From Actinomycetales bacterium (GTDB lineage: Bacteria; Actinomycetota; Actinomycetes; Actinomycetales; Dermatophilaceae), in contig JADKAO010000005.1 in the NCBI GenBank assembly GCA_016715285.1, forward strand, positions 372,001 through 436,000: DNA of 64,000 nt, written 5' to 3'. The notes below the pieces were generated by a model. The model did no database searches. It was given only the letters and a program-made list of their open reading frames with translations, and was not told the origin of the DNA. Of the stretch, positions 1 through 9,552 are shown one piece after another; the first letter of the stretch is position 1, and every line of letters starts with the position of its first letter. The translations under genes were made by a program, and so were the position numbers.

Positions 1-1413
1 GTATGCCGCAAGGAACCCGCGGAAGGTAATGACCGTCCCGCTCGCGGAGAGTTCGATCTCACGCGGGCTGTATGCCGTGCCGGCGGCACCATTGGCAGCG
101 GTGGCGGACGGCATACCTGCGCTTGAAGAGCCTGAAAGCTCTGCGCGCAACTTGACGGACGCAGTCGAGCCGCGGGCGTCGGCCATCTGGGAGGCGATGG
201 TGCGCTTCCAGATGAGCTCGTAGAGCGCGAAATCCTCGCCGCGCAATTGACCGGCGACCTGAGCAGGCGTGCGGAACTGATCGCCTGCCGGCCGGATGGC
301 CTCGTGTGCTTCCTGGGCGTTCTTGGCCTTGGAGGCATAGTGGCGCGGGGCCTGGGGCACGTAGTCGGCGCCGTAGAGGTCACGCGCCTGGGCCCGAGCG
401 GCCGAGATCGCCGAGGACGAGAGCGTGACCGAGTCGGTCCGCATATAGGTGATGTAGCCGTTTTCGTAGAGCCGCTGGGCGACCCTCATTGCGTTCTTGG
501 ACGACATCCGCAGCTTGCGCGACGCCTCCTGCTGCAGCGTGGAGGTGGTGAAGGGCGCAGCTGGGCGACGGGTATACGGCTTGTCCGCCACACTCGCGAC
601 CGTCACATCCGCGCTGGTCAGCGCGGTGGCGATGGCCGTGGCACGCGGCTCGTCGAGTTGGAGGGCCCGGCTCGTGAGGCGCCCGTCATCGCCGAAATCG
701 CGGCCGGTCGCCACCCGCTGACCGTCCACGGCCGTGAGGCGCGCGCTGAAGGGCTCCCGGGATTGGGTCGGGGTGACCTGCGCGGTGACATCCCAATAGG
801 AGGCAGCGCGGAAGGCCATCCGCTCGCGCTCCCGCTCGACAACCATCCGAGTGACGACCGATTGCACGCGGCCAGCGGACAGACCCTGGCGGACCTTGCG
901 CCACAGCACCGGCGAGACCTCGTAGCCGTAAAGGCGGTCGAGAATGCGGCGGGTCTCCTGGGCGTCAACAAGGCGGGTGTCGAGCTCACGAGTGTTGACG
1001 ACGGCCCGCTGGATTGCCTCGCGAGTGATTTCGTTAAAAACCATGCGCTTCACGGGGATTCGCGGCTTGAGCGCCTCAAGGAGGTGCCAGGCGATGGCCT
1101 CGCCTTCGCGGTCCTCGTCCGTGGCGAGGTAGAGCTCGGACGCGTCTTTGAGCATCCGTTTGAGCTCGGCGACCTTCTTCTTCTTGTCGGCATCGACGAC
1201 GTAGTAGGGCTCGAACCCATTGTCGACGTCAACGGCGAACTTGCCGAACGGCCCCTTCTTCATGTCTTGGGGGAGTTCGCGCGGGTTGGGCAGGTCCCGG
1301 ATGTGGCCGACCGACGCCTCGACGTCGAACTCGGCGCCGAGATATCCGGCGATGCTCTTGACCTTCGTCGGTGACTCGACGATGACGAGCTTGCGCCCCT
1401 TACCTGCTGCCAC
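1..1413 (-). CDS. topA: DNA topoisomerase I (5' portion, runs off left edge)
   Basis: Type IA topoisomerase that relaxes negative supercoils. The first 471 codons are present; the C-terminal half lies outside the window. The N-terminal Toprim domain shows VIVESPTK (about residues 11-17) and the metal-binding TDEDREGEA (about 98-106). The motif GYITYMRTDS places the DNA-linking tyrosine at about residue 323, close to Tyr319 of E. coli. The GTG at 1413 is chosen because GAGG lies about 6 nt upstream and the reading begins MAAGKGRKLVIVESPTK, as in the family. A copy of the GTATGCCG motif overlaps the start region. No frameshift is seen in the visible part. Confidence 0.96.
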   Translation of the reverse strand, partial: MAAGKGRKLVIVESPTKVKSIAGYLGAEFDVEASVGHIRDLPNPRELPQDMKKGPFGKFAVDVDNGFEPYYVVDADKKKKVAELKRMLKDASELYLATDEDREGEAIAWHLLEALKPRIPVKRMVFNEITREAIQRAVVNTRELDTRLVDAQETRRILDRLYGYEVSPVLWRKVRQGLSAGRVQSVVTRMVVERERERMAFRAASYWDVTAQVTPTQSREPFSARLTAVDGQRVATGRDFGDDGRLTSRALQLDEPRATAIATALTSADVTVASVADKPYTRRPAAPFTTSTLQQEASRKLRMSSKNAMRVAQRLYENGYITYMRTDSVTLSSSAISAARAQARDLYGADYVPQAPRHYASKAKNAQEAHEAIRPAGDQFRTPAQVAGQLRGEDFALYELIWKRTIASQMADARGSTASVKLRAELSGSSSAGMPSATAANGAAGTAYSPREIELSASGTVITFRGFLAAY

Positions 1414-1710
1414 GGCATACCTCGCACTTTCCTGACACCTCGTGCAGCGGATTCGTCGCTGCGTGGACGGGGTGCGTGACGCACGGTAGCGGACGATTGG
1501 CCGAGCGAGGGGTCCGGCGCCGGCGCGGGCGGGGACCGGTGCGGCGCGCGGGTCGACTCAGGACCGGTTCACCCGGTGCAGGCGCCTCCGCGACTCGCGC
1601 CAGGCGGTCGCTCGCCATGGGGTGCGGATGCCGAGCCGCACGGTGCCGTCCCCGGATGCACCTCATCGGGCGAGGGCGACCGGGGAGCCCCGACCGGGGT
1701 TCGCGCCTGG

Positions 1711-1795
1711 GGCCAAGACGGGTCTTCTCAGCTAGCGTGACGCTGGGCGCCAAGGCGTCGCACGATCGCGACACGCGGCTGGGAGCCGGCGGCCC
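1711..1795 (+). pseudogene. Fossil fragment related to the beta-helix gene at 8307
   Basis: This stretch aligns base for base, with few gaps and by eye about 80 percent identity, to 8461-8545 inside the hexapeptide-repeat gene. Both share blocks such as CGTGACGCTGGGCGC and GCGGCTGGGAG. The copy carries an in-frame TAG and is bounded by unrelated sequence, so it cannot be translated. It begins where the TetR-like gene on the other strand loses its recognisable sequence. The rest of 1414-1710 is GC-rich sequence in which I see no gene. Confidence 0.6.
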
Positions 1796-2153
1796 GCACC
1801 GACGGGGTCGAGAACCAGAGCGCGGTGCGTAACCGGACGGTCTCTGGGTCACGCAAGTGGGCGGTCCCGATCTGGTCGAGGCCGACGAGGAAGGCGCTCA
1901 AGAGATCCTGCTCGTGGAGCAGCTTCGGAACCATGGCGAAGATCCCGTCGTCGTGCTCGTCGTGCAGCACCAGGCCCTCCTTGGTGCCGAAGTACCGGTA
2001 GATCGTGCTCGGTGAGACATCGGCTGCGGCTGCTACCTGCTCGATCGACACCGCGTCGAACCCGCGCTCGGCAAACAGCCGGACGGCCACGAGCTGGGTA
2101 TGCCGCATCGTCGCGGCTTTCTTCCGCTCCCGCAGATTCGCTTTCCTGAGCAC
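1728..2153 (-). CDS. TetR family repressor, shortened C-terminus
   Basis: Probable repressor of the divergent ABC exporter. The helix-turn-helix is typical: FAERGFDAVSIEQVAAAADV, then SPSTIYRYFGTKEGLV. The C-terminal ligand domain ends early: the product is about 141-153 residues against about 190-200 for the family. The last 15 or so residues are encoded on the strand opposite a fossil fragment of another gene. A GTG at 2189 would extend the ORF through the operator palindrome, so I prefer the GTG at 2153, although the ribosome site is weak for both. It may be a non-functional remnant, like the neighbouring exporter genes. Confidence 0.7.
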   Translation of the reverse strand: MLRKANLRERKKAATMRHTQLVAVRLFAERGFDAVSIEQVAAAADVSPSTIYRYFGTKEGLVLHDEHDDGIFAMVPKLLHEQDLLSAFLVGLDQIGTAHLRDPETVRLRTALWFSTPSVRAAGSQPRVAIVRRLGAQRHAS

Positions 2154-2173
2154 GAGCCCGATGGTAACCCTCT

Positions 2174-2210
2174 TGACAGTCACTGTCACTGGGGGAAATA
2201 GTGACTGTCA
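2174..2210. promoter_or_regulatory. TetR-type operator between tetR and ABC exporter
   Basis: A perfect 15-bp palindrome, TGACAGT-C-ACTGTCA (2174-2188), is followed by GTGACTGTCA (2201-2210), which is the inverted copy of its first 10 bases. The two sites lie between the divergent tetR and ABC ATPase genes, overlapping the presumed promoters. Assignment to the adjacent regulator is by position. Confidence 0.6.
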
Positions 2211-3185
2211 TGAGAAAGTCACTCTCAGCTCTAGCTCGGGCGGGCCGGTCGGACCCGTCTGACCAAACTCGTCCTGTCGCAGGCGGGGGCGAGGCGGTCA
2301 TCGATGCACGCGGCCTGCGCAAGGAGTTCGGCCGCATCCGGGCGCTCGATGGTCTCGACCTGCAGGTCTGGCCAGGCGAGGTCCACGGCTTCCTCGGTCC
2401 CAACGGTTCGGGCAAGTCGACGACGATTCGTGCACTCCTCGGTCAGCTTCGCCTGACCGGCGGCACGCTCCGGGTCTTCGGCCTCGACCCGCTGAGGGAT
2501 GCGGTCGCCATCCACAGCCGCCTGGCCTACGTCCCCGGCGACATTGCCCTCTGGCCCAGCCTCACCGGAGGTGAGTGCCTCGACGTCCTCGGCGGTTTCA
2601 CCGGCAGGCTCGACCGCAGCCGGCGGGACGATCTCATCGCCCGTTTCGAGTTGGACCCGACGCCGCGCTCGCACCTATTCCAAGGGCAACCGGCAGAAGG
2701 TCGCCCTCGTGGCCGCGCTCGCGACCGACGCCAGGCTCTACGTCCTCGACGAGCCCACGTCGGGGCTCGACCCCCTGATGGAGGCACGCTTCCAGGTGAC
2801 CATCCGCGAGCTCGCCGACGCTGGCCGGACCGTCCTGCTCAGCAGCCACATCCTCGACGAGGTCGAGGCCCTCTGCGACCGGGTCACGATCATCCGTTCC
2901 GGGCGCACCGTCTCGAACGGAACCCTCGCGCAGCTCCGCGCCAACACGGACACGACGGTCCTTGCCACGACCGCGGCCGGGTTGCACGGCATACGGGGGC
3001 GTGCCGGGGTGCGGGACTTCACCGAAGAACTGCACCCCGATGGCACGCACTCGACCTTCACAGTGTCGGGATCAACCATGGCGGAGGTCGTCGAACACGT
3101 TGCCGCGCAAGGACCCCACAGCCTCGTCGTCCGTCCTCCGACGTTGGACGAGCTCTTCCTCGCGGAGTACGGCGAGCACTCATGA
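2201..3185 (+). pseudogene. ABC transporter ATP-binding subunit, frameshifted
   Basis: ATPase of an ABC-2 type exporter (drug/antibiotic family). Walker A GPNGSGKST lies at about residues 66-74. Reading is continuous in one frame up to FELDPT (about 2660); the protein then continues only in another frame as RARTYSKGNRQKVALVAALA, with Walker B LYVLDEPTSGLD, the switch LLSSHILDEVEALCDR and a normal C-terminus ending at 3185. One extra base near 2663 (or two lost) explains the break. The shifted reading has no stop and runs on into the permease frame, giving a misleading 727-codon ORF. The GTG start at 2201 is preceded by GGGGGA. Either a true mutation or a sequencing error. Confidence 0.8.
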
Positions 3186-4757
3186 GCCTCGCAACTGGAA
3201 CGTCCCGGCTCATGCGACTGCACGTGCGCACGACGTGGCGGAGCTTGCTCCTGTGGCCCCTCGTCATGGGGGGTCTGGTCGCCGGGGTCGCGCGAAGCAT
3301 CACCGTGCTCTACCCCACGCCCCAGGACCGGCTCACCTACGCCGCGACGTCCGGAGCGAGTCCCGCATCCGTTGCCTTCAATGGCCGGTGGACCGACCTG
3401 ACCACCCTCGGAGGCATCACGACGAACGAGGTCGGATTCATGGGACTGCTCCTATTCCCCACTGTCGCAACGCTCCTCGCGATCCGCCATACCCGCGGCG
3501 AAGAGGATGCCGGCCGCACCGAACTCCTGACGGCAGCCCGCGTGGGACGTCTCGCGCCGCTGCTCGCCGCCGTGCTCGTCATCACGATGGACCTGCTCCT
3601 CTTCGGCGCCATCTCCGCTGCGGGGTCTCTCGCCGCCGGGCTCCCCGTCACGGGCTCGATCCGGTATGCCGTGTCGCTCGTGCTCTTCGCCCTCACCTTT
3701 GCGTCGCTCGGGCTGCTCGTCGGGGAGGCGAGCCGGGAGTCTCGAACCGCAACCGGCGTCGGGCTGGGCATCGTGCTCGGGCTTTTCCTCGCACGCGCGG
3801 TCATCGACGGCGCCGGGTGGTCGCTGACGTGGGCGACCCCCGCTGGCTGGCTCACCGAGGTGCGCCCGTTCGGAGGCGAGGAGTCTGCCTGGTGGCCCTA
3901 CGCGGCATACCTCACGGCGATCGTCATCCTGCTCGGCGCTGCCGCGATGGTGGCGCTCCGACGGGATCTCTACGGCGGCGTCTTCGCGGCCCGCCCGGGC
4001 CCGGCGGTCGCGACCGCGCGTCTCACGACGCCGACCGGCCTGGTATGGCGGCTCACGCGAGGAGCCTTCCTTGGGTGGCTCGTCGGGCTGCTCGTGTGGG
4101 GCGGCGCCCTCGGGGCGATCTCGGACACGATGACCGCGGTCATCAGGGCCAGCCCGCAGCTGCTCGAACTCTTCGGCGTGGAACGCGCGGAAGACATCGT
4201 CACCGGGTTGTCGTTGTCACTCGCCGCGATCGGCTCCGCGGCACTCTTCGCCCAAGGTGTCGGGCGGCTCGCGGGCGAGGAGGACTCCGGACGCTTGGGG
4301 TTCCTCGCTGCTGGACGACATCCTCGTCGGCGCCTCTGGATGTCCTGGGCGGTCATTACTCGTCCTCAATCCCGATCGCGTTGATAATGCCAAGCGACGC
4401 CTGGGCCTTGGACCCGTGGGCAACCAGCTCGGCCAACATTCGAGGCGCTGGCTGGCGCGCCGTGCTGTGCCGGCAGTCCTGCTCATCGGGACGGGAGCGC
4501 TCCTGGCTCGGGCGGTGGCCCCTCCAGTTGCCGCGGCGGTCTGGGTCCTCGTCGGTTGGGTCGCGATCGTGGCGTTCCTCGCCGACGCCCTCGATCTGCC
4601 GACGTGGGCGCGGCGGCTGTCTCCCCTGGATGCTGTCGGACGGGTGCCGATGGATGACCCGCGCCTGTGGGTGATCGCCGGCTTCACCGTAGTCGCGGCC
4701 ATCCTTGCCCTCGTGAGCACGGCCGGCTTCGCTCGGCGCGACCTCCGAGCCGGCTGA
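3182..4757 (+). pseudogene. ABC-2 type exporter permease, frameshifted near 3' end
   Basis: Membrane partner of the preceding ATPase, starting at ATG 3182 and overlapping its stop (3183-3185). Many hydrophobic segments are visible, followed by the family feature GRLAGEEDSGRL at about 4263-4300. Just beyond, the frame reaches a stop at 4384, while recognisable permease sequence (VPAVLLIGTGALLARA, then ALDLPTWARRLSPLDAVGR and a terminal FARRDLRAG) continues in another frame to 4757. At least two indels between about 4300 and 4470 are needed to join the parts. With the damaged ATPase, this suggests that the whole exporter is decaying. Confidence 0.75.
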
Positions 4758-4849
4758 GGGTCTGCTTCGGCCTCGCTCTCCTGTGCTCGGCTGCCCGCCT
4801 AGCGTGCGGCAGGACCTGCCCGGTTGCCTGACTCTGGTTCTTGCCTGAT

Positions 4850-4880
4850 GAGCAACCTTGCCTAATAGGCAAGTTTGCTC
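4850..4880. promoter_or_regulatory. Long dyad operator upstream of MMPL-tetR operon
   Basis: A nested perfect dyad is centred on 4865. The inner arms are CTTGCCTA / TAGGCAAG around one base, and the outer arms are GAGCAA / TTGCTC, each separated from the inner arm by one base. Another TTGCC lies at 4841. The site is 55 bp upstream of the MMPL gene and is the likely target of the TetR encoded at 7591. Confidence 0.6.
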
Positions 4881-4934
4881 CTACTCTGCTCGGCAGCGGC
4901 CGCAGGGTTGCCGCCAGTCCGGTCAGGAGACCAC

Positions 4935-7520
4935 GTGTCAATCGCCCTTTACCGCCTCGGCCGGTTCGCCTTCGCCCGCCCGTGGCGCGTCTTACTCGCA
5001 TGGGTCCTGCTCGTCGGTGTCGTCGTTGGCTTATTCGCGACGCAACCCCACAAGATCTCCACGGGCCTCACCCTCCAGGGCACGGCGAGCCAAGCCACCC
5101 TGGACGAGGTCAGCGCGCAACTGCCGGGAGCCGGCGGCACTCAGGGCACGATCATTGTCACGGCCCGCGACGGTGGACGCGTCGACACGCCTGAGCGGAT
5201 GGCTGCCATCGCAGACGCGATGGCTCGACAGAGTCGAACCGGACAGGTGGTCGACCGGGAAGAGAAGCTGGCCGCCCAACGCCAAGACGTCCGCGATCGA
5301 ATCACCGAGCGGATCGAGCCCACGGTCGCTGCGGACCTCGGCCCGCGCCTCGCCAGCCTTGCAGCGTCCCTCGACAGCGCGGCAAGCCGCCTCGGCAACA
5401 CGACGATCTCTGGCCTCGCACAACGCGCCTGGAATGTGAGCTCGGCCGCTCCACACGACATGATCCAGGGCGCCTCAATGATCTTCGCCGAACTGGCCGA
5501 ACTTCAGAAGAACGCAGGGGCCTCGGGCCTTTCTCCGCAGGCGCTCGGTCTGCCCACACCCGAGGGCGGGGCGTCGGACCCGGTCGCGGCCGTCCGGGAG
5601 GCCGTGGATCGCGCGAGTGCACCCATTCTCGCCGACCTCGACCGGCTCACGACGGGGACCACACCCCAAGGCGGTCCGCTCACGGTCGACGGTCGGACAT
5701 TTGAAACCATCCGGGTCTCCGATGACGGCACCGTGGCGATGATGCCTGTCCTGTTCGCCGGCACGCTGTCTGAGCTGCCAGGACAGGCACTGGAGGATGT
5801 TCTCATCGTCACCGATGACGCGATCAAGGGCGTGGGCCTCGTCGCCTCGCCGAGCCCGTCCCTCCTGCCGACAGAGCCCCCGCTCGGTGGCCACGAGGCC
5901 ATCGGCCTCGGTATCGCTCTGGTCGTCCTCCTGCTGACCCTGGGTTCGCTCGTGGCAGCTGGCCTGCCGCTGCTCACCGCACTCGTCGGCGTCTTCCTCG
6001 GGGTCGGCGGCGCCTTCGCGCTGTCGGCGAACTTCCTCATGACGACGTCGACCCCCGCCCTCGGGCTCATGCTCGGTCTGGCGGTGGGGATCGACTACGC
6101 GCTCTTCATCGTCCACAAACATCGCGCCCTCATGCTCCGTGAGGGTTTGCCCGCCCAGGAGGCTGTGGGGCGTGCTCTCGGTACGGCGGGGAGCGCGGTC
6201 CTGTTCGCCGGGCTGACCGTCATCACCGCGCTCCTTGGGCTGCTGACCCTCGGCATCGAATTCGTCAACACCATGGCGCTCACCGCTGCAGCGACGGTCA
6301 CCCTGGCTGTGGCGATCTCGCTCACCGCCTTGCCCGCTCTCCTCGGATTGGTCGGCGAGCGCATCGTCAGGAGGTCGGCGCGGCGGGTCCGTCCCGCCAG
6401 CGGCCATCACCCGGTCGCCCGGCGTTGGGTCGGGGCGGTCACCGCCCGGCCCATTCTCACCATCGCCGCGGTGGTCCTCGTGCTCGGCGTTCCCGCCCTC
6501 GGGGCAACCAATCTCCGCCTCGGTATGCCGGACGGCGGGGTGGCGAAGGCCGGTTCTGCTCAGCGGGTCAACTACGACGCCACGGCCCGCGCCTTCGGGG
6601 AAGGCGCGAACGCCCCGCTCGTCGTCGCGGTGCGCAATGCGGACCGTAGCCCGCTCGGCACGCCACAACTGCTCGAGCGGCAGGGCCAACTCGCGGCCAT
6701 CGAGGGCGTCCGATCGGCGCGCCTCATGGGCGTCTCACCTGACCGGTCCCTCGCCGTCTTCCAAACCATCCCTGCCGCTGGGCCCAACGACCCGTCGACC
6801 GAGGACCTCGTGCACCGGCTCCGGGGCACCGACCTCCCCGGGGCGCTGTCGCTCGGCGTCACCGGACTGACGGCGATCAACATCGACCTCTCCGAGGTCC
6901 TGGCTGCAGCGATTCCGATCTACCTCGGTGTCGTCGTCGCGCTCTCGCTCATCATCCTGTTGCTCGTCTTTCGCTCTCTGCTCGTGCCGCTCGCGGCAAC
7001 TGCTGGCTTCCTCCTTGCCATCGCCGCGACCATGGGCCTCGTCGTCGCGGCCTTCGGCGATGAGCGGTGGACGTGGCTTGTCGGAGTGGACCGGGCCGGG
7101 CCGATCCTCAGTTTCCTGCCCGTCATGGCGACTGGTCTGCTCTATGGCCTCGCGATGGACTACCAGGTCTTCCTGGGGGCATCGATGCGCGAGGACTACG
7201 TCCACGGGAAGGATGCCCGCGCGGCCGTGAAGACTGGCTTCCACCACGCGAGTCGCGTTGTCGTCGCGGCGGCGGTCATCATGATCTCGGTGTTCGGGGG
7301 GTTCATCCTGGGCGACGACACGACGATCCGCCAGTTCGGCTTCGCCCTGTCGGCCGGCATCCTCATCGACGCCTTCCTCATTCGGATGACCCTCATGCCG
7401 GCGCTCCTCTCCCTCGCCGGTGAACGGGCCTGGTGGCTGCCTCGCTGGCTCGACCGGCTGCTTCCCACGGTGGACATCGAAGGAGACAGCCTGCGGCGCC
7501 GGTTGACAGAAGCGGCATAG
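4935..7520 (+). CDS. MMPL family RND transporter
   Basis: Large inner-membrane exporter of the MmpL/actinorhodin-exporter class, 861 residues. Two repeated halves are visible, each with one TM, a large external domain and a TM bundle. The diagnostic GIDYALFIVHKHR lies in the first half and YGLAMDYQVFLGASMRED in the second; their Asp-Tyr pairs are the proton-relay residues of the family. GTG 4935 is preferred to 4875 because CAGGAGA lies just upstream and translation begins MSIALYRLGRFAFARPWRV, the usual N-terminal helix. The TetR gene follows 70 bp downstream. The substrate cannot be inferred; such pairs often export lipids or drugs. Confidence 0.9.
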   Translation: MSIALYRLGRFAFARPWRVLLAWVLLVGVVVGLFATQPHKISTGLTLQGTASQATLDEVSAQLPGAGGTQGTIIVTARDGGRVDTPERMAAIADAMARQSRTGQVVDREEKLAAQRQDVRDRITERIEPTVAADLGPRLASLAASLDSAASRLGNTTISGLAQRAWNVSSAAPHDMIQGASMIFAELAELQKNAGASGLSPQALGLPTPEGGASDPVAAVREAVDRASAPILADLDRLTTGTTPQGGPLTVDGRTFETIRVSDDGTVAMMPVLFAGTLSELPGQALEDVLIVTDDAIKGVGLVASPSPSLLPTEPPLGGHEAIGLGIALVVLLLTLGSLVAAGLPLLTALVGVFLGVGGAFALSANFLMTTSTPALGLMLGLAVGIDYALFIVHKHRALMLREGLPAQEAVGRALGTAGSAVLFAGLTVITALLGLLTLGIEFVNTMALTAAATVTLAVAISLTALPALLGLVGERIVRRSARRVRPASGHHPVARRWVGAVTARPILTIAAVVLVLGVPALGATNLRLGMPDGGVAKAGSAQRVNYDATARAFGEGANAPLVVAVRNADRSPLGTPQLLERQGQLAAIEGVRSARLMGVSPDRSLAVFQTIPAAGPNDPSTEDLVHRLRGTDLPGALSLGVTGLTAINIDLSEVLAAAIPIYLGVVVALSLIILLLVFRSLLVPLAATAGFLLAIAATMGLVVAAFGDERWTWLVGVDRAGPILSFLPVMATGLLYGLAMDYQVFLGASMREDYVHGKDARAAVKTGFHHASRVVVAAAVIMISVFGGFILGDDTTIRQFGFALSAGILIDAFLIRMTLMPALLSLAGERAWWLPRWLDRLLPTVDIEGDSLRRRLTEAA

Positions 7521-7590
7521 TTCAGGGTGGCGGGCGATCCGTGTCGGGAGCACCGGAGGTGAGTCACGAGATGACGAGGGCGAGCTCGGC

Positions 7591-8199
7591 ATGACTGGGT
7601 CCAGCCTCAGAGAGACCAAACGGGCCGAGACCGCGCGTTGCTTGGCGACGACTGCCCACACTCTCGTACGTCAGCGCGGATTCGACGAGGTGACGGTGGA
7701 CGACATCGTCGAGATGGCGCACGTCTCTCGTCGGACCTTCTCCAACTACTACTCGTGCAAGGAGGAGGCCGTGGCGGCCGTCATCCTCCTGCAAGCCGCG
7801 AGTGGGCTCGCGGCGTGGCAGCCCAGCGGATCCCCGTCGGGACTGCTGGCCCTCGTCCGAGACCTCGTCCGTCACCAAGGCGCGTCGGGCACGCTCGCGA
7901 CCCTCGCCGACGTCGTCAGCTTGACTGCTGGCCACCGGCAACTCGTCCCCTTCGTGCGCGAGGCGCAATGGCGGCTCTGGTCGATGGCCGAAGAGCGGGT
8001 CCTCGATGAGTTGCGTGGCCCTACGGACGCGGATGTACGGGCCGAACTCAACGCCCTGCTCGGTGCCGTCTTCGGTGTCGTCAGCTCACGCTTCTCCTCG
8101 GTGACCGGCGACGAGGGGGACCCGCTCGACGTGCCGCGCCTCCTTGACCACGTCCTCGACCGGCTTGAAACTGGCTTCGGGCCGAGCGGCCGTCGCTGA
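7591..8199 (+). CDS. TetR family transcriptional regulator
   Basis: 202-residue regulator downstream of the MMPL exporter on the same strand, likely co-transcribed and autoregulating through the dyad at 4850-4880. The N-terminal helix-turn-helix reads GFDEVTVDDIVEMAHVSRRT with FSNYYSCKEEAVAAV. The C-terminal domain is of normal length and lacks recognisable specificity features. No strong Shine-Dalgarno precedes ATG 7591 (GAGGGCGAGC is the best), but the alignment of the HTH with the family supports this start. Confidence 0.87.
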   Translation: MTGSSLRETKRAETARCLATTAHTLVRQRGFDEVTVDDIVEMAHVSRRTFSNYYSCKEEAVAAVILLQAASGLAAWQPSGSPSGLLALVRDLVRHQGASGTLATLADVVSLTAGHRQLVPFVREAQWRLWSMAEERVLDELRGPTDADVRAELNALLGAVFGVVSSRFSSVTGDEGDPLDVPRLLDHVLDRLETGFGPSGRR

Positions 8200-8306
8200 G
8201 CAGTCCCGCTACCGTCGGTCAGCGGCCCGCGCGGGGCGGCCGAGCCGACCCATTCACCCGAGCCGGCCCGGCGGACGGACCCAGCGACACGGCATACTGG
8301 ACGATT

Positions 8307-9527
8307 GTGACGACCGATTCCGCGCATGAGGTCCGAGCGGCGTTGCTGGCCAAGGGAGTAGCGATGCCCGACCCTGGGTCGGTCTACATTGCCGCGGACC
8401 TCGACGTCGAGCGGGTGAGCGGGGACGGCGTGGTGATTCACCCGGGATGCCGCATCTCGGGTCCTAAGACGGTCATCTCAGCTGGCGTGACGCTGGGCGC
8501 TGAGGGGCCGGTCACGATCCGGGACATGCGGCTGGGAGTCGGCGCCAAAATCGCCGCGGGGTATGCCGTGAACTCGGTTCTCCTGGAAGGCGCTTCGCTC
8601 GGGTCGGGGGCTCACGTGCGCGATGCGTGCCTTCTGGAAGAAGAAGCGAGCGTCGCCCACACCGTCGGGCTGAAGCAGACGATCCTGCTGCCCTTTGTCA
8701 CCCTCGGCAGCCTCATCAACTTCTGCGACTGCCTCATGTCGGGCGGCACCTCACGCTCGGATCACAGCGAGGTGGGGTCGAGCTATATCCACTTCAACTT
8801 CACGCCCGATGGAGACAAGGCGACGCCGTCGCTGTTTGGCGATGTGACCCACGGGGTGCTGCTCGATCAGCGGCCGGTTTTCCTCGGTGGCCAAGGCGGC
8901 GCGGTGGGGCCGGTCACAGTCGGGTTCGGGTCCGTCATTGCGGCTGGGTCGGTGCTGCGGTCGGATGTCGTGGCAGGCAAGCTTGTGGTCGGCGGTGCGC
9001 CCCCGGCGATGATCGTGGACCGGACGCCGGGTGAATATCGCGCATTGGCGCGGTCGGTGGCCAAGAACCTGCGCTTCCTCGGCGAGTTGAGCGTGTTGGA
9101 GGCGTGGCATCGCGAGGTGCGGGCGTCGTTTTTTGGCGCGACCGAGCTCGGGCCGCTCGTGGCGCAGGGCGCGCTGGAGATGATCGCGCTGGCGCGGACC
9201 GAGCGTGAGAAGCGGCTCGCGTCGATGGTCGGGAAGGCTCCGGCTGGGCACGTTGCGGCGGCTGAGATCGCGGGTGGTTTGGACGAGGTATGCCGGGTGA
9301 TGGCGAGCGCGGTGGGGACACCAGAGAGCGGGCCGGCTGCGGGCGCGGTGGCGGCGCTGATCGCTCGTGCCGGGAGCGTCGGCTACCTGGCGGCGGTGCG
9401 CGGCTTGAGCGCGGCCGATCAGGAGGCCATCGTCGGCTGGTTCGACTCGTCACTTGCGGCGGCGTGGGCGCGGGTGGCCGAGGTCTTGCCGACCGTGGCG
9501 CGAGTCCCCCGGACGCCCTTTGTCTGA
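8307..9527 (+). CDS. Left-handed beta-helix (hexapeptide repeat) protein, nucleotidyltransferase-like
   Basis: 406-residue protein whose first 240 or so residues carry hexapeptide-type repeats (VIHPGCRISGPKTVISAG, LGSGAHVRDACLLEEEASV) and the block LLDQRPVFLGGQGGAVGPVT with FGSVIAAGSV. That block resembles C-terminal beta-helix domains of bacterial UDP-GlcNAc pyrophosphorylase-like proteins. No pyrophosphorylase catalytic domain is present, and the last 150 residues are helical and unassigned. I therefore call the fold and leave the reaction open. GTG 8307 lies about 10 nt after a possible -10 (CATACT), so translation may be leaderless. A decayed copy of part of this gene lies at 1711-1795. 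Confidence 0.7.
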   Translation: MTTDSAHEVRAALLAKGVAMPDPGSVYIAADLDVERVSGDGVVIHPGCRISGPKTVISAGVTLGAEGPVTIRDMRLGVGAKIAAGYAVNSVLLEGASLGSGAHVRDACLLEEEASVAHTVGLKQTILLPFVTLGSLINFCDCLMSGGTSRSDHSEVGSSYIHFNFTPDGDKATPSLFGDVTHGVLLDQRPVFLGGQGGAVGPVTVGFGSVIAAGSVLRSDVVAGKLVVGGAPPAMIVDRTPGEYRALARSVAKNLRFLGELSVLEAWHREVRASFFGATELGPLVAQGALEMIALARTEREKRLASMVGKAPAGHVAAAEIAGGLDEVCRVMASAVGTPESGPAAGAVAALIARAGSVGYLAAVRGLSAADQEAIVGWFDSSLAAAWARVAEVLPTVARVPRTPFV

Positions 9528-9552
9528 ACGCTAGCTCGCGGGACGGCATACT

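Noticed and set aside
247..1374. Plus-strand ORF of 375 codons opposite topA
   Set aside because: It mirrors the topA coding strand; the minus frame carries all topoisomerase motifs, so this is an antisense shadow.
2962..4674. 570-codon ORF rich in Arg and Pro
   Set aside because: Out-of-frame reading of the exporter genes with no motif; both true frames are identifiable.
5475..6689. 404-codon minus-strand ORF under the MMPL gene
   Set aside because: Composition (Asp/Arg/His/Gly-rich) is typical of antisense translation of a membrane-protein gene.
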